Both the position numbers and the translations under genes were made by a program. A stretch of DNA of 64,000 nucleotides from Nemertoderma westbladi. Taxonomy: Eukaryota > Xenacoelomorpha > Nemertodermatida > Nemertodermatidae. Of this stretch, positions 1 through 9,803 are shown one piece after another. Position 1 is the stretch's first letter. Each line of letters starts with the position of its first letter. The stretch lies in assembly GCA_032718475.1 (NCBI GenBank), contig JAUCBJ010009057.1:1-64000 (forward strand), written 5' to 3'. A model generated the notes under the pieces. The model did not search any database. It was not told the DNA's origin and was given only the letters and a program-made list of their open reading frames with translations.

Positions 1-832
1 AAAAGAGAGAGAGAGAGAGACGCGCTATTGGATTGAGGGAATAATAAACACATTTCATTGGGTTAATTAAATGTAAAACATTAGTTACGAAGGGAAATGG
101 GATGAATTGAGAAGCGGGGGGTGCGTTGGAGAAAATTGCGTGTAATGAATGAATGGGTATGTTAATTAATGTTATGCTAGAGCTTCCGAACAAATATTTT
201 AGGCCTGGTATGCGTGAGGGGTTAGGCATATTTTCAAACAATAAAACTGCAGTATCCACTGTAGTAAAGAGATGGTTGGGAATTAGTTTGACACATGGCG
301 TTTGGGTAGGGCTTTGTTGTTGAGCTAATATGCGCGTGGACTGCTTCGCAATACAATGCGAAAGAATGCAAACTATTGCCATACCAGATGTTTATTCTAA
401 TTTCTTGGATGAATTGATGTAATAACGAAGCTATAGGTTTGAATAATTTAAGCTCTATCGCATGCCCCATTCACGTAGGTCCCATTCACGCATTGATGTT
501 TGGGTTAGTCATGCTACGGTTAATAAGAGCCCGAGCAGCCACAGATTATTGAGGGACTGAGCTAGGACCAAACTGGGCCGCACAGTGCCTATTGTATTGT
601 ATATTTCGTTTGTTATAGTACAATTTATTCATCGCGCGTCCCTATCTGATTGATTTGTATCAAATTAAATTGCCTTTGGCAACATTATTTGATACGAGTC
701 GATTGATTAAACAATTAATTAATTGTTTAATCAACCAATTAATTAATTGATTAATTAATTAATGACCTACTTAACACCCAAGGTGTGAAGTTGGACTAAA
801 CTGTCGCCGAAATAGGGTAAACCATTACTACT
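1..832. other. non-coding flank, AT-rich
   Basis: No convincing gene is visible. There is a short (GA)n tract at about 3-20. An AT-rich stretch of TTAATTAA-type palindromes lies at about 710-765. The longest reading frame here (about 78 codons, minus strand) has no recognisable domain. Confidence 0.5.
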
Positions 833-1096
833 CTCCGCTTTGAAGGACATTGCTTTCGCCGTGAGGACCAGCCAGTGCATAATCTTGTACTTTGCCAGCC
901 TCATGGAGTGAATAAGCATGGTGGACAGCCCATGACTTTCTTGAGGCGCATCTTAAAGGACACTGGCCTTGAAGATGCGGATGATCTAGCAAATGTCATG
1001 GGTGATAGGGAGTTGTGGCGGCGCAATTTTGTCGACAAGCCGGCACAGCATTCTTAAAAATGCAGCTGCAATGTAGCATGCCGATACAAGTAGTAG
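833..1096 (+). mobile_element. 3' end fragment of an RTE-like LINE
   Basis: The open frame at 833-1057 encodes the last roughly 75 residues of a LINE polyprotein. It is nearly identical to the C-terminus of the larger copy at 38621-41634, sharing residues such as NKHGGQPMTFLRRILKDTG and DRELWRRNFVDKPAQHS. The nucleotide match continues through the stop codon into the short 3' tail (AAAAATGCAGCTGCAATG...) and stops near AGTAGTA, so the true 3' terminus is present. The 5' truncation at about 833 is typical of target-primed reverse transcription. It lies tail-to-tail with the LDLa gene at 1275-1739. Confidence 0.85.
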
Positions 1097-1274
1097 ATAA
1101 AAAATATAAAGAACAGTAATCAATTCTACGATAGATATGTTATTGTTATAGGTTGAAATAAAACTTGAGTGAAGGGGGAATATAATGGTTAAATTTTTCA
1201 TTAAATACAATAAGTCTAGACCTACTTTAGGCCTACCTACACTAAAAATTGTTAAATAAATTATACGATAATTT

Positions 1275-1739
1275 TCAGCAGTCATTTTCATCGAAATCAT
1301 TAACACAGTCGCTCTCCCCATCACAACGGTAAGTATCTAGATAACATTCATTGTCATCACCACACCTACTGGCAAATTCCAGACATTGTTCGCAGTCCGT
1401 TTCATCCCTCTTTGCTTTACAGTCCGATATTCCCATACTATGACAGAGCGGTTGGCAGTCTGGTACCCCGTCGCATACGTACGCAGTCGGCACACACGGG
1501 TAACCTAGCGACGTACACGCGAACTCATCTTGGGCGCAGGAATGGACGTCGCAGTTCTCCTCGTCCGAATTGTCGTCGCAATGCCCGTAACCATCGCATC
1601 TGTAATCCCCATTAAGACACTCATTTTCCCCACTTATGGTACAACCAAATTCACCATCTTCATCAATACACGTGGAATTATCTTGGGAGCTAACCAAAAC
1701 AAACGGAGTAAGAACTAACATCAATTTTTTGGAAATCAT
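1275..1739 (-). CDS. small secreted protein with three LDLa repeats
   Basis: The frame encodes about 154 residues from the ATG at 1739; an in-frame ATG five codons upstream (1754) is possible. I prefer the inner ATG because the protein then starts MISKKLMLVLTPFVLVSSQ, a good signal peptide. Three cysteine modules follow. Repeat 1 has six cysteines and ends CDDNSDEENC. Repeat 2 ends KRDETDC and carries an extra cysteine pair in a long loop (QPLCHSMGISDC). Repeat 3 ends CVNDFDENDC. The acidic D-x-S-D-E calcium-cage pattern is clear in repeat 1 and degenerate in repeats 2-3. LDLa modules are calcium-dependent ligand-binding folds of secreted and cell-surface proteins; the ligand here is unknown. 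The stop follows the last cysteine directly, so it could be a complete small protein or one exon of a longer gene. No AATAAA is evident just downstream. Confidence 0.75.
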   Translation of the reverse strand: MISKKLMLVLTPFVLVSSQDNSTCIDEDGEFGCTISGENECLNGDYRCDGYGHCDDNSDEENCDVHSCAQDEFACTSLGYPCVPTAYVCDGVPDCQPLCHSMGISDCKAKRDETDCEQCLEFASRCGDDNECYLDTYRCDGESDCVNDFDENDC

Positions 1740-1754
1740 TTCACCCAACTGCAA

Positions 1755-2380
1755 TAAATTACAATTATGTTGGTATACAACAGTATATGCCTGTTCGTGT
1801 ACAAGGTTATCAAATATTATCGTTATTTTTTGTGGGAACTAGTCATATTTCATTTCAATAGACCAAATACTATACAGTATGCGGCTAATAAGTGGCTTTG
1901 CCGCCATCGATCTAACGCCAGCGTAATACTTCGTCATAACGCGTGAATTGAGAACGCAGAGAGTAACTAATCGAATTTGAGACCAACTACATACAGTAAG
2001 TGGTTATACTAATGGGATGCAGTCAGCCGAATAGTGAGGACTTTAAAGAAAGTCGATGTGTGTCATTTCCACATCAATCACTCAGAGTATTTGCGTTCAA
2101 AAAGCTACAAAATTAGTAGTTTGGCCTACGTAATAATTACCGTCCAATTAATTCATTGACATATTCGTTATATTGGTTATATTTGTATAGCCCGTGCCGT
2201 GCATTGTACATATTTAGATAACTACGTTTGTCTTAATAAGATAATGCGGGAATCCGTGTGCTTTCTTTAATTAAGGAATCCCGGTTTGGTGATCGCGAGG
2301 TGATTATGGTGCCGTGAGTTATGAGTAGTGGTGGAATACGTTACTGCAAAACTTATCGATAGCTATGTACAGCAATGGGT
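1755..2380. other. intergenic, no gene seen
   Basis: AT-rich sequence upstream of the LDLa frame and outside the inverted-repeat element. It presumably contains the LDLa promoter, but no specific element could be assigned. Confidence 0.4.
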
Positions 2381-2549
2381 ACCACAATTTAAAAAACAAC
2401 CAAAACCTGGACAGTTGCAAGCTATCAGTAATCAGCTGAAGGCAGTCAGCTGATCGGTAGGCTTTGCCTCGCAGTGGATGGCTTTTTCAAGGGGCCAAGC
2501 CGGGAAATGATAGTAAAAATGAAGACCTAAAGGGAGAAGGAAAGGGAAG

Positions 2550-2615
2550 TGTAACGATGAGAGAGGTGAGTTACATTACAGTAACTAAGAGGTGAGTTAC
2601 ATTACAGTAACTAGC
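2550..2615 (+). repeat. 25-bp palindromic repeats in left arm
   Basis: Two tandem copies of a GAGGTGAGTTACATTACAGT-type unit lie here. The right arm has three inverted copies at about 6272-6350. Each unit pairs AGTTAC with GTAACT. Confidence 0.75.
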
Positions 2616-5600
2616 CTCTGGGAAGCAGCACTGCCGACATTTTCGAAAGAGATATTGTCGATATCATACCACCCAATACAAATACTGATAATTTACTCCG
2701 GCATATAGACCCCGATAAGCACATACCATCCTACGTGTGTCAATCAGATTACTACAATGAAACCAATTTTAACGAAGAATTTTCGACGCCTAATATCCAA
2801 AATAAAAATTTTTCCATCTTCAACCTTAATTGCAGAAGCCTTTCTACGAATTTTAGTGACACCATTGATTTTTTGGACCTTTTAAATTTCAAATTTGATG
2901 CGTTGACATTTACCGAAACATTTCTTACAGACAAACATGATTTAAACCAATTCAAAATTAATGGCTATGAAGGCCCTTTTATCTGCAATAGAAAATACGG
3001 CAAACTGTCACGCGGTGGCACTGGAATTTATGTTAGAACTGGTTACTCTGTAGCTCACAGAACAGATATAACACTTGAAGGGCTTGAATCAACATGGATT
3101 GAAATTAAGCGCCCAAACCAAATGAAAAATCTCATCATTGGATCTATTTATAGACCTGATTCTTATTGCCGAGAAAAATTCCTAGAAGTAATGGAAAAAT
3201 TATTAAATAATATAACGATGAAAAAGCTTGATATAATTATCGCTGGAGATTTCAACGTTGACCTTCTAACTCCCACAAGTTACTCTTTGAAATATCTTAA
3301 ATTTTTTCAATCCATTGGATTTGAGCAACTAATTGACAAGGCCACGCGCATCACTCAGCATTCCAAATCACTTATCGATCACATATTTTCAAATATTTCT
3401 GGAGTTATTAAAAAACCAGGTGTGTTTCTTAATGAGATCGGTACAACAGACCACTTACCAACTTTTTATGTTTTAGATAATTACGATAATTATTTTGAAA
3501 AACATACACACACCAAATTCACACATGACTATAGCAAATTCAAGAACGACATTTTTCAGCGTGACCTAATTGAAGAATTGTCTTGGAACTATGCAGACCC
3601 GGCTGTGCCAAATAAATTAAAGTTCTCGCAGTTTTATGCAGATTTTGAAAAAATATGTAATGAAAACTTGCCATTGAAAAAAGCCTCTACTTTTCCAATA
3701 ATAAAAAAGCCCTGGATGAATCAAAGTTTAGTAAACTGCGCTATAAAAAAAAATAGAATGTATCGAGATCTAATGGAATACCCATCTCATAAGAAACAAG
3801 TGGATTATAGGAATTACAGAAACTTCCTAACAAAAACTTTGCGTTCGGCCCAAAAGCAATACTATCATAAAGAATTTACTAATAACTCCGGAAATATCAA
3901 AAAAACATGGCGCACCATTAACTCCGCAATAAACCGACGAAACCAAACAAATATACCAAAAAAATTACTCATTCCATCACAAATCGGCAAGACAGAAATA
4001 AGTCAACCGCGAGATATTGCCACTGCATTTAATTCTCATTTTGGTTCAATTGGCCCAACGCTAGAAAAGGCTATACCGATATCCAACCGGTCCCCAACAA
4101 GATATATAAATAATAAACACCCAAAATCATTTTCACTAATCGGTACTTGTACCGCTGAGATCTCCCTTTTTATTCTAGAATTGGACAACTCCTGCTCAAC
4201 CAATGACAATTTCCCACTAAAATTAGTAAAATTAGCTGTTAAACAAATTGCACCTCGATTAGCCGCGCTTATAAATTTATCCATTGACCAGGGTTTCTTC
4301 CCAGATGCCCTAAAGTGTGCAAAAATTATCCCCGTTTACAAAAATGGTGACCCTTTTGATGTAAACAATTATAGACCTATATCCATTTTGCCAGTTTTCA
4401 GTAAATTGTATGAACGTCTCATAAATAACCAATTATTATCATATCTGGACAAATTCTCCCACCTCTCTGAATCACAGCACGGCTTCCGTAAAAAAAGGTC
4501 CACTACAGACGCGATATTAATTACCACAGAAAAAATAAGGAACTGTCTCGATAATCACAACACTGCTTGTCTCATCAGTCTGGACCTTAAAAAAGCGTTC
4601 GATACGCTTAACCATAATATTTTGTTGAAAAAATTAGAATCATACGGTATCAGGGGTCTCCCGTTAAAACTAATTGCTGACTATCTAAAGGATCGGCAGC
4701 ATGTAGTTAGTATTAATAACGTCCTGTCAGATCCTTTAATCTTGCTTTGCGGTATTCCACAAGGGTCCCTAATCTCCCCTACTTTGTTTTTAATATATAT
4801 AAACGACCTTCCCAACTCCACAAAATTAATCACCACTCTTTTTGCAGACGATACCACACTTCTCCACTTTGATAGAAATCCACATAGGTTGATACAAACA
4901 GTAAATGATGAATTAAAGAATATTGACCAATGGTTAATAGACAATAGGTTATCCTTAAATCTCACAAAAACAGAATATATTTTTATCTCCAGTACTTATG
5001 ACAACCATCCAACAACTCATCCAATCAAAATCCGTGACCAACTTATAAAAATGAAACCATCTACTAAATTTTTAGGAACATTAATCGATAATAAATTATC
5101 TTGGAAACCACACTGTGACTATATCCTGTCAAAAATATCTAAAACTATAGGAATTTTTTATAAATTGCGATACATATTTCCTTTAAATATACTTAGACTT
5201 CTTTACTACTCCCTGCTATATCCTTATATATCCTATGGAATAATTCTCTGGGGAAATACATGCAAAAAATATTTAAATCCAATCCAAATAAAAATAAATA
5301 AGGTCATCCGCGCTATAACATTCAACCACTACCAGGCACACGCCGCCCCTATCTATAAGTCCCTACATATCCTTCCTCTAGATCTACTATACAAACAAGA
5401 AGTAGCAAAATTCATGTTTTCAATACATCATGGCAACAAACCAGTAGCATTAAAATCTTTATTTCAAAAATCCTCGCAAATACACGAACATTACACTCGA
5501 TCTAGCTCGCGAGGAAACTACTTTATTCCATCTACAAGATTAGTAGTTGCACAAAAATCAATACACTATGACGGGTCAATAGTATGGAATAACCTTCCCC

Positions 5601-5683
5601 AAAATATTAAATTACAAAAATCTCGAAGCAGTTTTATAAAGTACCTAAAAAATCACCTCTTCTCACTGCTTGATCGTATTTAA
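2615..5683 (+). CDS. LINE ORF2: AP endonuclease + reverse transcriptase
   Basis: An intact frame of about 1,000 codons. It is open from 2615 with no in-frame AUG before the endonuclease, so the true start is unclear; a GTG at 2735 begins the clearly homologous part. N-terminal exonuclease-endonuclease-phosphatase motifs include NLNCRSLSTNF, TETFL, GGTGIYVR, AGDFNVDLL and the late catalytic block TTDHLPTF. Reverse transcriptase blocks follow in order: NYRPISILPVFSKLYERL, SQHGFRKKRSTTDA, ISLDLKKAFDTLNH (motif A), GIPQGSLISPTLFLIYINDL (motif B) and the catalytic FADDTTLLH. The C-terminal part resembles that of CR1/Jockey-group elements. The catalytic residues I can check are present and no internal stops occur, so this copy is young or recently active. 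Clade assignment is by eye only. Confidence 0.85.
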   Translation, partial: PLGSSTADIFERDIVDIIPPNTNTDNLLRHIDPDKHIPSYVCQSDYYNETNFNEEFSTPNIQNKNFSIFNLNCRSLSTNFSDTIDFLDLLNFKFDALTFTETFLTDKHDLNQFKINGYEGPFICNRKYGKLSRGGTGIYVRTGYSVAHRTDITLEGLESTWIEIKRPNQMKNLIIGSIYRPDSYCREKFLEVMEKLLNNITMKKLDIIIAGDFNVDLLTPTSYSLKYLKFFQSIGFEQLIDKATRITQHSKSLIDHIFSNISGVIKKPGVFLNEIGTTDHLPTFYVLDNYDNYFEKHTHTKFTHDYSKFKNDIFQRDLIEELSWNYADPAVPNKLKFSQFYADFEKICNENLPLKKASTFPIIKKPWMNQSLVNCAIKKNRMYRDLMEYPSHKKQVDYRNYRNFLTKTLRSAQKQYYHKEFTNNSGNIKKTWRTINSAINRRNQTNIPKKLLIPSQIGKTEISQPRDIATAFNSHFGSIGPTLEKAIPISNRSPTRYINNKHPKSFSLIGTCTAEISLFILELDNSCSTNDNFPLKLVKLAVKQIAPRLAALINLSIDQGFFPDALKCAKIIPVYKNGDPFDVNNYRPISILPVFSKLYERLINNQLLSYLDKFSHLSESQHGFRKKRSTTDAILITTEKIRNCLDNHNTACLISLDLKKAFDTLNHNILLKKLESYGIRGLPLKLIADYLKDRQHVVSINNVLSDPLILLCGIPQGSLISPTLFLIYINDLPNSTKLITTLFADDTTLLHFDRNPHRLIQTVNDELKNIDQWLIDNRLSLNLTKTEYIFISSTYDNHPTTHPIKIRDQLIKMKPSTKFLGTLIDNKLSWKPHCDYILSKISKTIGIFYKLRYIFPLNILRLLYYSLLYPYISYGIILWGNTCKKYLNPIQIKINKVIRAITFNHYQAHAAPIYKSLHILPLDLLYKQEVAKFMFSIHHGNKPVALKSLFQKSSQIHEHYTRSSSRGNYFIPSTRLVVAQKSIHYDGSIVWNNLPQNIKLQKSRSSFIKYLKNHLFSLLDRI

Positions 5684-6120
5684 AACTCCGAAAACTAGTT
5701 TTCCCAAAAAATTTATTCTTATCTAAATTGTTATTATTTAAATAATTATTTCCCCATAATTTACTTATTATTCGCGCATAATTTCATAACTAGATGTTAG
5801 TAACTATAATTTGTAAGCATCTATGATTCGGTGAAAGCCCATCGTCCTCATTTCGTGTTCGCCGTCGCCCTTCATGTCTCTGATTAGTAAATCCACCCCT
5901 TGCCCCCCCCCCCCCCCCCCCTATATTCCCCACTACATCTTCCTCCTGTCATCTACCGTTATAATTACATCTAAAATTACATTAATACCGAAATATTTAC
6001 ATTTCATCACCTGTTATAATTTGGCCGCACTAGCTCTGTAGAGCTATGGCCTAGTCTAAACTGTGCTATGGTTTGTGCTTACGTGAGAAATGTAAAAAAA
6101 TGTAAATTAAATTGAATTGA
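2636..6120 (+). mobile_element. LINE (CR1/L2/Jockey-type) inserted in foldback element
   Basis: The insert comprises one long polyprotein frame (to 5683), then an AT-rich 3' region, and ends in a tail TGTAAAAAAATGTAAATTAA followed by ATTG repeats near 6119. The 5' boundary at 2635/2636 coincides exactly with where the two inverted arms stop matching. ACTGC occurs on both sides, consistent with a short target-site duplication. The 5' end may be truncated because no ORF1 is present. Confidence 0.75.
5903..5921 (+). repeat. poly-C tract
   Basis: Nineteen consecutive C residues in the 3' untranslated part of the LINE. Similar tracts occur at 28957-28980 (C) and 42057-42078 (G). Confidence 0.95.
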
Positions 6121-6559
6121 CTGCAAACTTGAGCGCAGTGGTTGCCTTGCGAGGTGCGATTACAATAAAATGTTTAAAGAGTTCGCTCCAGTCAGTCAGA
6201 CAACGTGTCGTCAGTCAGCCCGATCGGTTCGCCGAGGAGATTGGCTCAAGTTTGCAGTGCTGCTTCCCAGAGGCTAGTTACTGGAATGTAACTCACCTCT
6301 TAGTTACTGTAATGTAACTCACCTCTTAGTTACTGTAATGTAACTCACCGCTCTCATCGTTACACTTCCCTCACCTTCTTCCTTTAGGACTTCACTTTTA
6401 CTACATTTCCCGGCTTGGCCCCTTGAGAACATACCTTACACTGTGAGTCGAAACCTACCGATCAGCTGACCGCCTTCAGCTGGTCTGGTCACTGATTGTA
6501 TCCATGCCAACTGTCTAGGTTTTGGTTGCTTTTTAAAATTACCTACAACTTTACATAAC

Positions 6560-7960
6560 CATTGGCCCTTTTTACTTAACTCATTCGACCAATTATAATT
6601 AAAACTATAAATCTTACATATATTCAGTATAAAAAAAAACTGAGGGTGGTATACTATCGAACGTGTTCCATGGGGTCTGAAAACTAAACTTGTACAAACC
6701 GAGAAACTGAGGTGAAAAGCCTCAAAAATATTTATTTATAAATAATATCCAACGTTTATTATTATAGAGGTTGATCAACATTGACATAATAGGTAATTTA
6801 CTAGCACTAACAATAAATAAACAAATATATCAAAACACGAAATGGTACGGAATATAAATAATACCCTTAACATGAAATTAAAAATATTAGCACAAAATGG
6901 ATAACTGTTAGAAATACACTATAAAAAACAAAACATCTAAATATTTAAAACATGGTGTGTAAAGTAGGACTTTACACGATTTGGAATAACTATTTCCATA
7001 CTTGTGATTAAAGTTTGAGGTAGCATTTGGCAGTGTGTGAGGATCTGAGTTAAATGGCACACGAACGAACGAAGTGAGTGAGTTAAAATATACCAGGTGG
7101 GATGGAAACTTTTCTGTACTTGGCTGGTCATACAATTTTATTCCACAGTGGTAACATTATGAAACGACTGCAGATAAAAAAAAATCAAAAATAAATTGTC
7201 TTCACAACATGAAGAACAGTGTTTGCAGTACATAAATTTTGCCTGCGATTCATGAATAAATATTACTACCTGAAACAATACTATAATATATAGGGTAACA
7301 CATTCACAATAAATAATAAATTAATTTAACTTACATTGCAGCTAAAAATAAGTAGAATGTTTGTAGTTGTATAAAGTACATTTCATCACTGATTGTAAGG
7401 TAACTTCACTGGACAATAAAAGGGAAGATCTTGTGGAAAAAAAACACAACAGTGCTAAAGTAAATAAAGTACAAATGATGCTATAAACTGTGTCTTATAT
7501 TGCAATAAAGATATGGTTTATAACCTTTACAATGGCAATAAATAGTTTACAATTTTAACGAAAAAGACTTTCGATTCAATTCTCGTTCGAATCGCAACAG
7601 GAACGTAAATGCTGATCTACCGGTAACCACTATTGCCGCAGTTAAACCTATATTATTAGATATGAATATTAATTATATATGGGTTATATCTTATTCGTGT
7701 ATTCGTAACATGTGTAACATAGATCAGCTAGGTTCGAGGTAATTAGCCAATACTAACTATTTTTACGCAATTTCAAACGCGGCTAATTAACAATGTTAAT
7801 TATCAATTAACAGAGTGACTTGCACTTAACATTGGCATAATGCACCTGGCGTCCCCATGGTGATCGATATTCATCGTTGCTATTGGTCCATGACAATTAA
7901 AACAACAACGCGCATCTCCTTTATGGTACAGATGTTTACTCAGCTGGTTACATATGGTTT
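6560..7960. other. AT-rich intergenic, no gene seen
   Basis: No frame longer than 75 codons with recognisable content occurs here. The region lies downstream of the ZC2HC1-like gene (minus strand). Confidence 0.4.
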
Positions 7961-7965
7961 GGTGT

Positions 7966-7971
7966 TTTATT
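7966..7971 (-). terminator. AATAAA polyadenylation signal of the ZC2HC1-like gene
   Basis: On the minus strand AATAAA occurs about 39 nt after the stop codon at 8010. That spacing suits a short 3' UTR and supports reading the 597-codon frame as complete. Confidence 0.55.
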
Positions 7972-8009
7972 TTGGATGGAACCTAATTTTGGCTGAGACC
8001 TAGAATATG

Positions 8010-9803
8010 CTAAACCGCGTCCAGAGTCCCCGGAAGCCGTTGTCTGCGTCGCAACTCCGCCGAGGTCTGTCTTCCTATCTGAATCGTTCGTTGGAACTCG
8101 TCATGTCGGATACGCCAAGAGGTTCGCGGCGGTGGCGGGACAATGTCCCCCAGCAGCGGGACCCCCCCGAAGACTGGGCCCAGCTCAGAGTCCCGTAACC
8201 CCCCAGCGTGTTCCAACTGCGTGCCACGCCGACGGTGTACCGCCGAGTCGTACAGTTGCCGACGCGCCGTTCGCTTCCTGCAGGACATCTCGTGCCGCGA
8301 AAGCCGCTCTACCGCGAACCCGCGACCGCAATGCGTGCAGACGACGCGCTCTATGTGGACCACAGGCGCGGCCTCGGCCACCGAGCTGTAGTACTCGGTG
8401 TGCTCGGTCGGTCTGGAAGCCTCCGAAGGTTGGCTCAACTTCCTCCGACGTCGGAGCGACCGGTTGGCAACCCGGGGACCCCCGCGAATCGGCATCTGGA
8501 AGTTTCTGGGATCCGAAACGGGAAATCCCGCGTTCTTGTTGCCCTCTGACGCGACTGGGGTACGATCGCCCGCTAGAGGCGTGAGAGCCGACGTCAACTC
8601 ATTGGATTGCGGGTCGGATAATCTACGTCTGCCGCTGGAGGGCGTATCGGCAGTCCGTAAGTTCCTCCGGGAGTTGACTCGACGGTTGTCCGCCACATCA
8701 ACGAGAAACTCAGAAGCTTTAGAGGTTTCCCGTATACTCTGCGGGAAGTTCCAGCCGCCAGGGGCGCTAGGTTGCCGGGGAACCAACGTGGGACGGGTCA
8801 GCAGACGGGAGAAACACCCCTCGGCGGGAGGAGCGGGAATATTATCGGAGATCTTCAAGGAAACTAAATCTTCCGTAGAGGTGGAACTCAGCGAAGTCAG
8901 TACGGATATATTCCGATTGGCGACCCGTTTACCGTTGGTCGGTCGCGTGGCGACGTCGGGAAGCCGCACCGAGAACCGCGGGGTCGAGCGTCTGTAGTCG
9001 GAATGCGGAGTCAGGAGGTCCGCGGATGCGATCCGGACGTCGGAAAGGATCGCCGGAGCGTCTAACATAGATCGTTGGTGTTTCTTTAGAGATGCGATAC
9101 CCTTTATAGACGAAATAAACTGCTGATAAGTTTCCTCTTCCTTTATCAACTGTTGGTGCTTTTGACGCTGATAGTTTGAGTCGAGAGGCGTCAGTAAGTC
9201 GGTGTGATGGCGTCGACCTATGTTCAAATCAACGTCATCAATTAATCGGTGCCGGGAATACAACTTCACTGCGGCCGCGGATCTTGGCAAAGGGATGTGA
9301 AATCGACCCATTGCTTTGGCTGTTTCTTTAATAGTATAAGGGAGGCTGTTCTCGCTAGTACCGGTACCGGTACCGCTAGTACCGGTACCATGATACGGGA
9401 TATCGACAACGCTTGATACCATCGTGCCACCAGCAGATTGTACGTTAGTAGTCGGTGCTATATATGTACCAATAGAGACCACGTTAGCAGTGGCACCATT
9501 CGAATTTGAAACCATAACGGTACCAGAATCTTTCGTTGGAAATAACAAAATTTCATCGGAATTCAATCGATTACTGGCTAACAGAGGTGAATGAGGCGTC
9601 AATGCGGTTACCATGCATGACTCGTCCGATACCTTGGGGACAATATCTTTTCGTGGAAAAATAACTGGAGTCGGATTATCTTTAAGTTGGTCGTTGTGAC
9701 GCCGATTCGCTTGCTTTAACGCCGCTAACTTTATATCACGCTCCCGCTCTAGCTTCAGGCTATATTCAATGCGCAATAACTCGAGTGGGCTCATATCATT
9801 CAT
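8010..9803 (-). CDS. ZC2HC1-like C2HC zinc-finger protein, apparently intronless
   Basis: A 597-residue frame. The N-terminal 45 residues are charged and helical (LELLRIEYSLKLERERDIKL), the middle is long, Ser/Thr/Pro/Arg-rich and probably disordered. Near the C-terminus a single C2HC finger is seen: C489, C492, H504 and C508 (CTHCGRGFAVERLSRHEMSC). The C-x2-C-x11-H-x3-C spacing matches ZC2HC1 (FAM164) proteins. It is followed, as in that family, by a W-R-x-x-H-x-E-F segment (SWRIRHDEFQRTIQIGRQ, about 563-580). The second C2HC finger of ZC2HC1A/B is absent, since the frame stops at LDAV. A GGTACC microsatellite around 9358-9390 encodes a Gly-Thr run. Zinc-binding is expected; the cellular role is unknown. 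GC content is clearly higher than in the flanks. Open frames on the opposite strand (8132-8997) are shadows. Confidence 0.75.
   Translation of the reverse strand: MNDMSPLELLRIEYSLKLERERDIKLAALKQANRRHNDQLKDNPTPVIFPRKDIVPKVSDESCMVTALTPHSPLLASNRLNSDEILLFPTKDSGTVMVSNSNGATANVVSIGTYIAPTTNVQSAGGTMVSSVVDIPYHGTGTSGTGTGTSENSLPYTIKETAKAMGRFHIPLPRSAAAVKLYSRHRLIDDVDLNIGRRHHTDLLTPLDSNYQRQKHQQLIKEEETYQQFISSIKGIASLKKHQRSMLDAPAILSDVRIASADLLTPHSDYRRSTPRFSVRLPDVATRPTNGKRVANRNISVLTSLSSTSTEDLVSLKISDNIPAPPAEGCFSRLLTRPTLVPRQPSAPGGWNFPQSIRETSKASEFLVDVADNRRVNSRRNLRTADTPSSGRRRLSDPQSNELTSALTPLAGDRTPVASEGNKNAGFPVSDPRNFQMPIRGGPRVANRSLRRRRKLSQPSEASRPTEHTEYYSSVAEAAPVVHIERVVCTHCGRGFAVERLSRHEMSCRKRTARRQLYDSAVHRRRGTQLEHAGGLRDSELGPVFGGVPLLGDIVPPPPRTSWRIRHDEFQRTIQIGRQTSAELRRRQRLPGTLDAV

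Larger units (their letters stand above)
2391..6541. mobile_element. foldback/MITE-like element with long inverted repeats, split by a LINE
   Basis: The left arm (about 2391-2635) and right arm (about 6243-6541) are reverse complements of each other with scattered differences. Shared blocks include ACCAAAACCT, GGGGCCAAGCCGGGAAATG, AAGTGTAACGATGAGAG and CTCTGGGAAGCAGCACTGC. Both arms carry tandem copies of a 25-bp unit GAGGTGAGTTACATTACAG... (two left, three right) that is itself palindromic (AGTTAC...GTAACT). Just right of the inserted LINE, CTGCAAACTTGAGC (6121-6134) continues the left arm and pairs with GCTCAAGTTTGCAG before the right arm. So the LINE sits inside the left arm with a short duplication, ACTGC. 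Without the LINE the element would be about 0.7 kb with a spacer of about 110 bp. No transposase is present. Confidence 0.75.

Noticed and set aside
6908-7135. Two overlapping minus-strand frames of 64-75 codons
   Set aside because: They lie in AT-rich non-coding DNA with no domain, codon bias or neighbours to support them.
8132-8997. Plus-strand frames of 82-199 codons opposite the ZC2HC1-like gene
   Set aside because: GC-rich shadow frames without recognisable domains; the minus-strand protein has a clear zinc finger.
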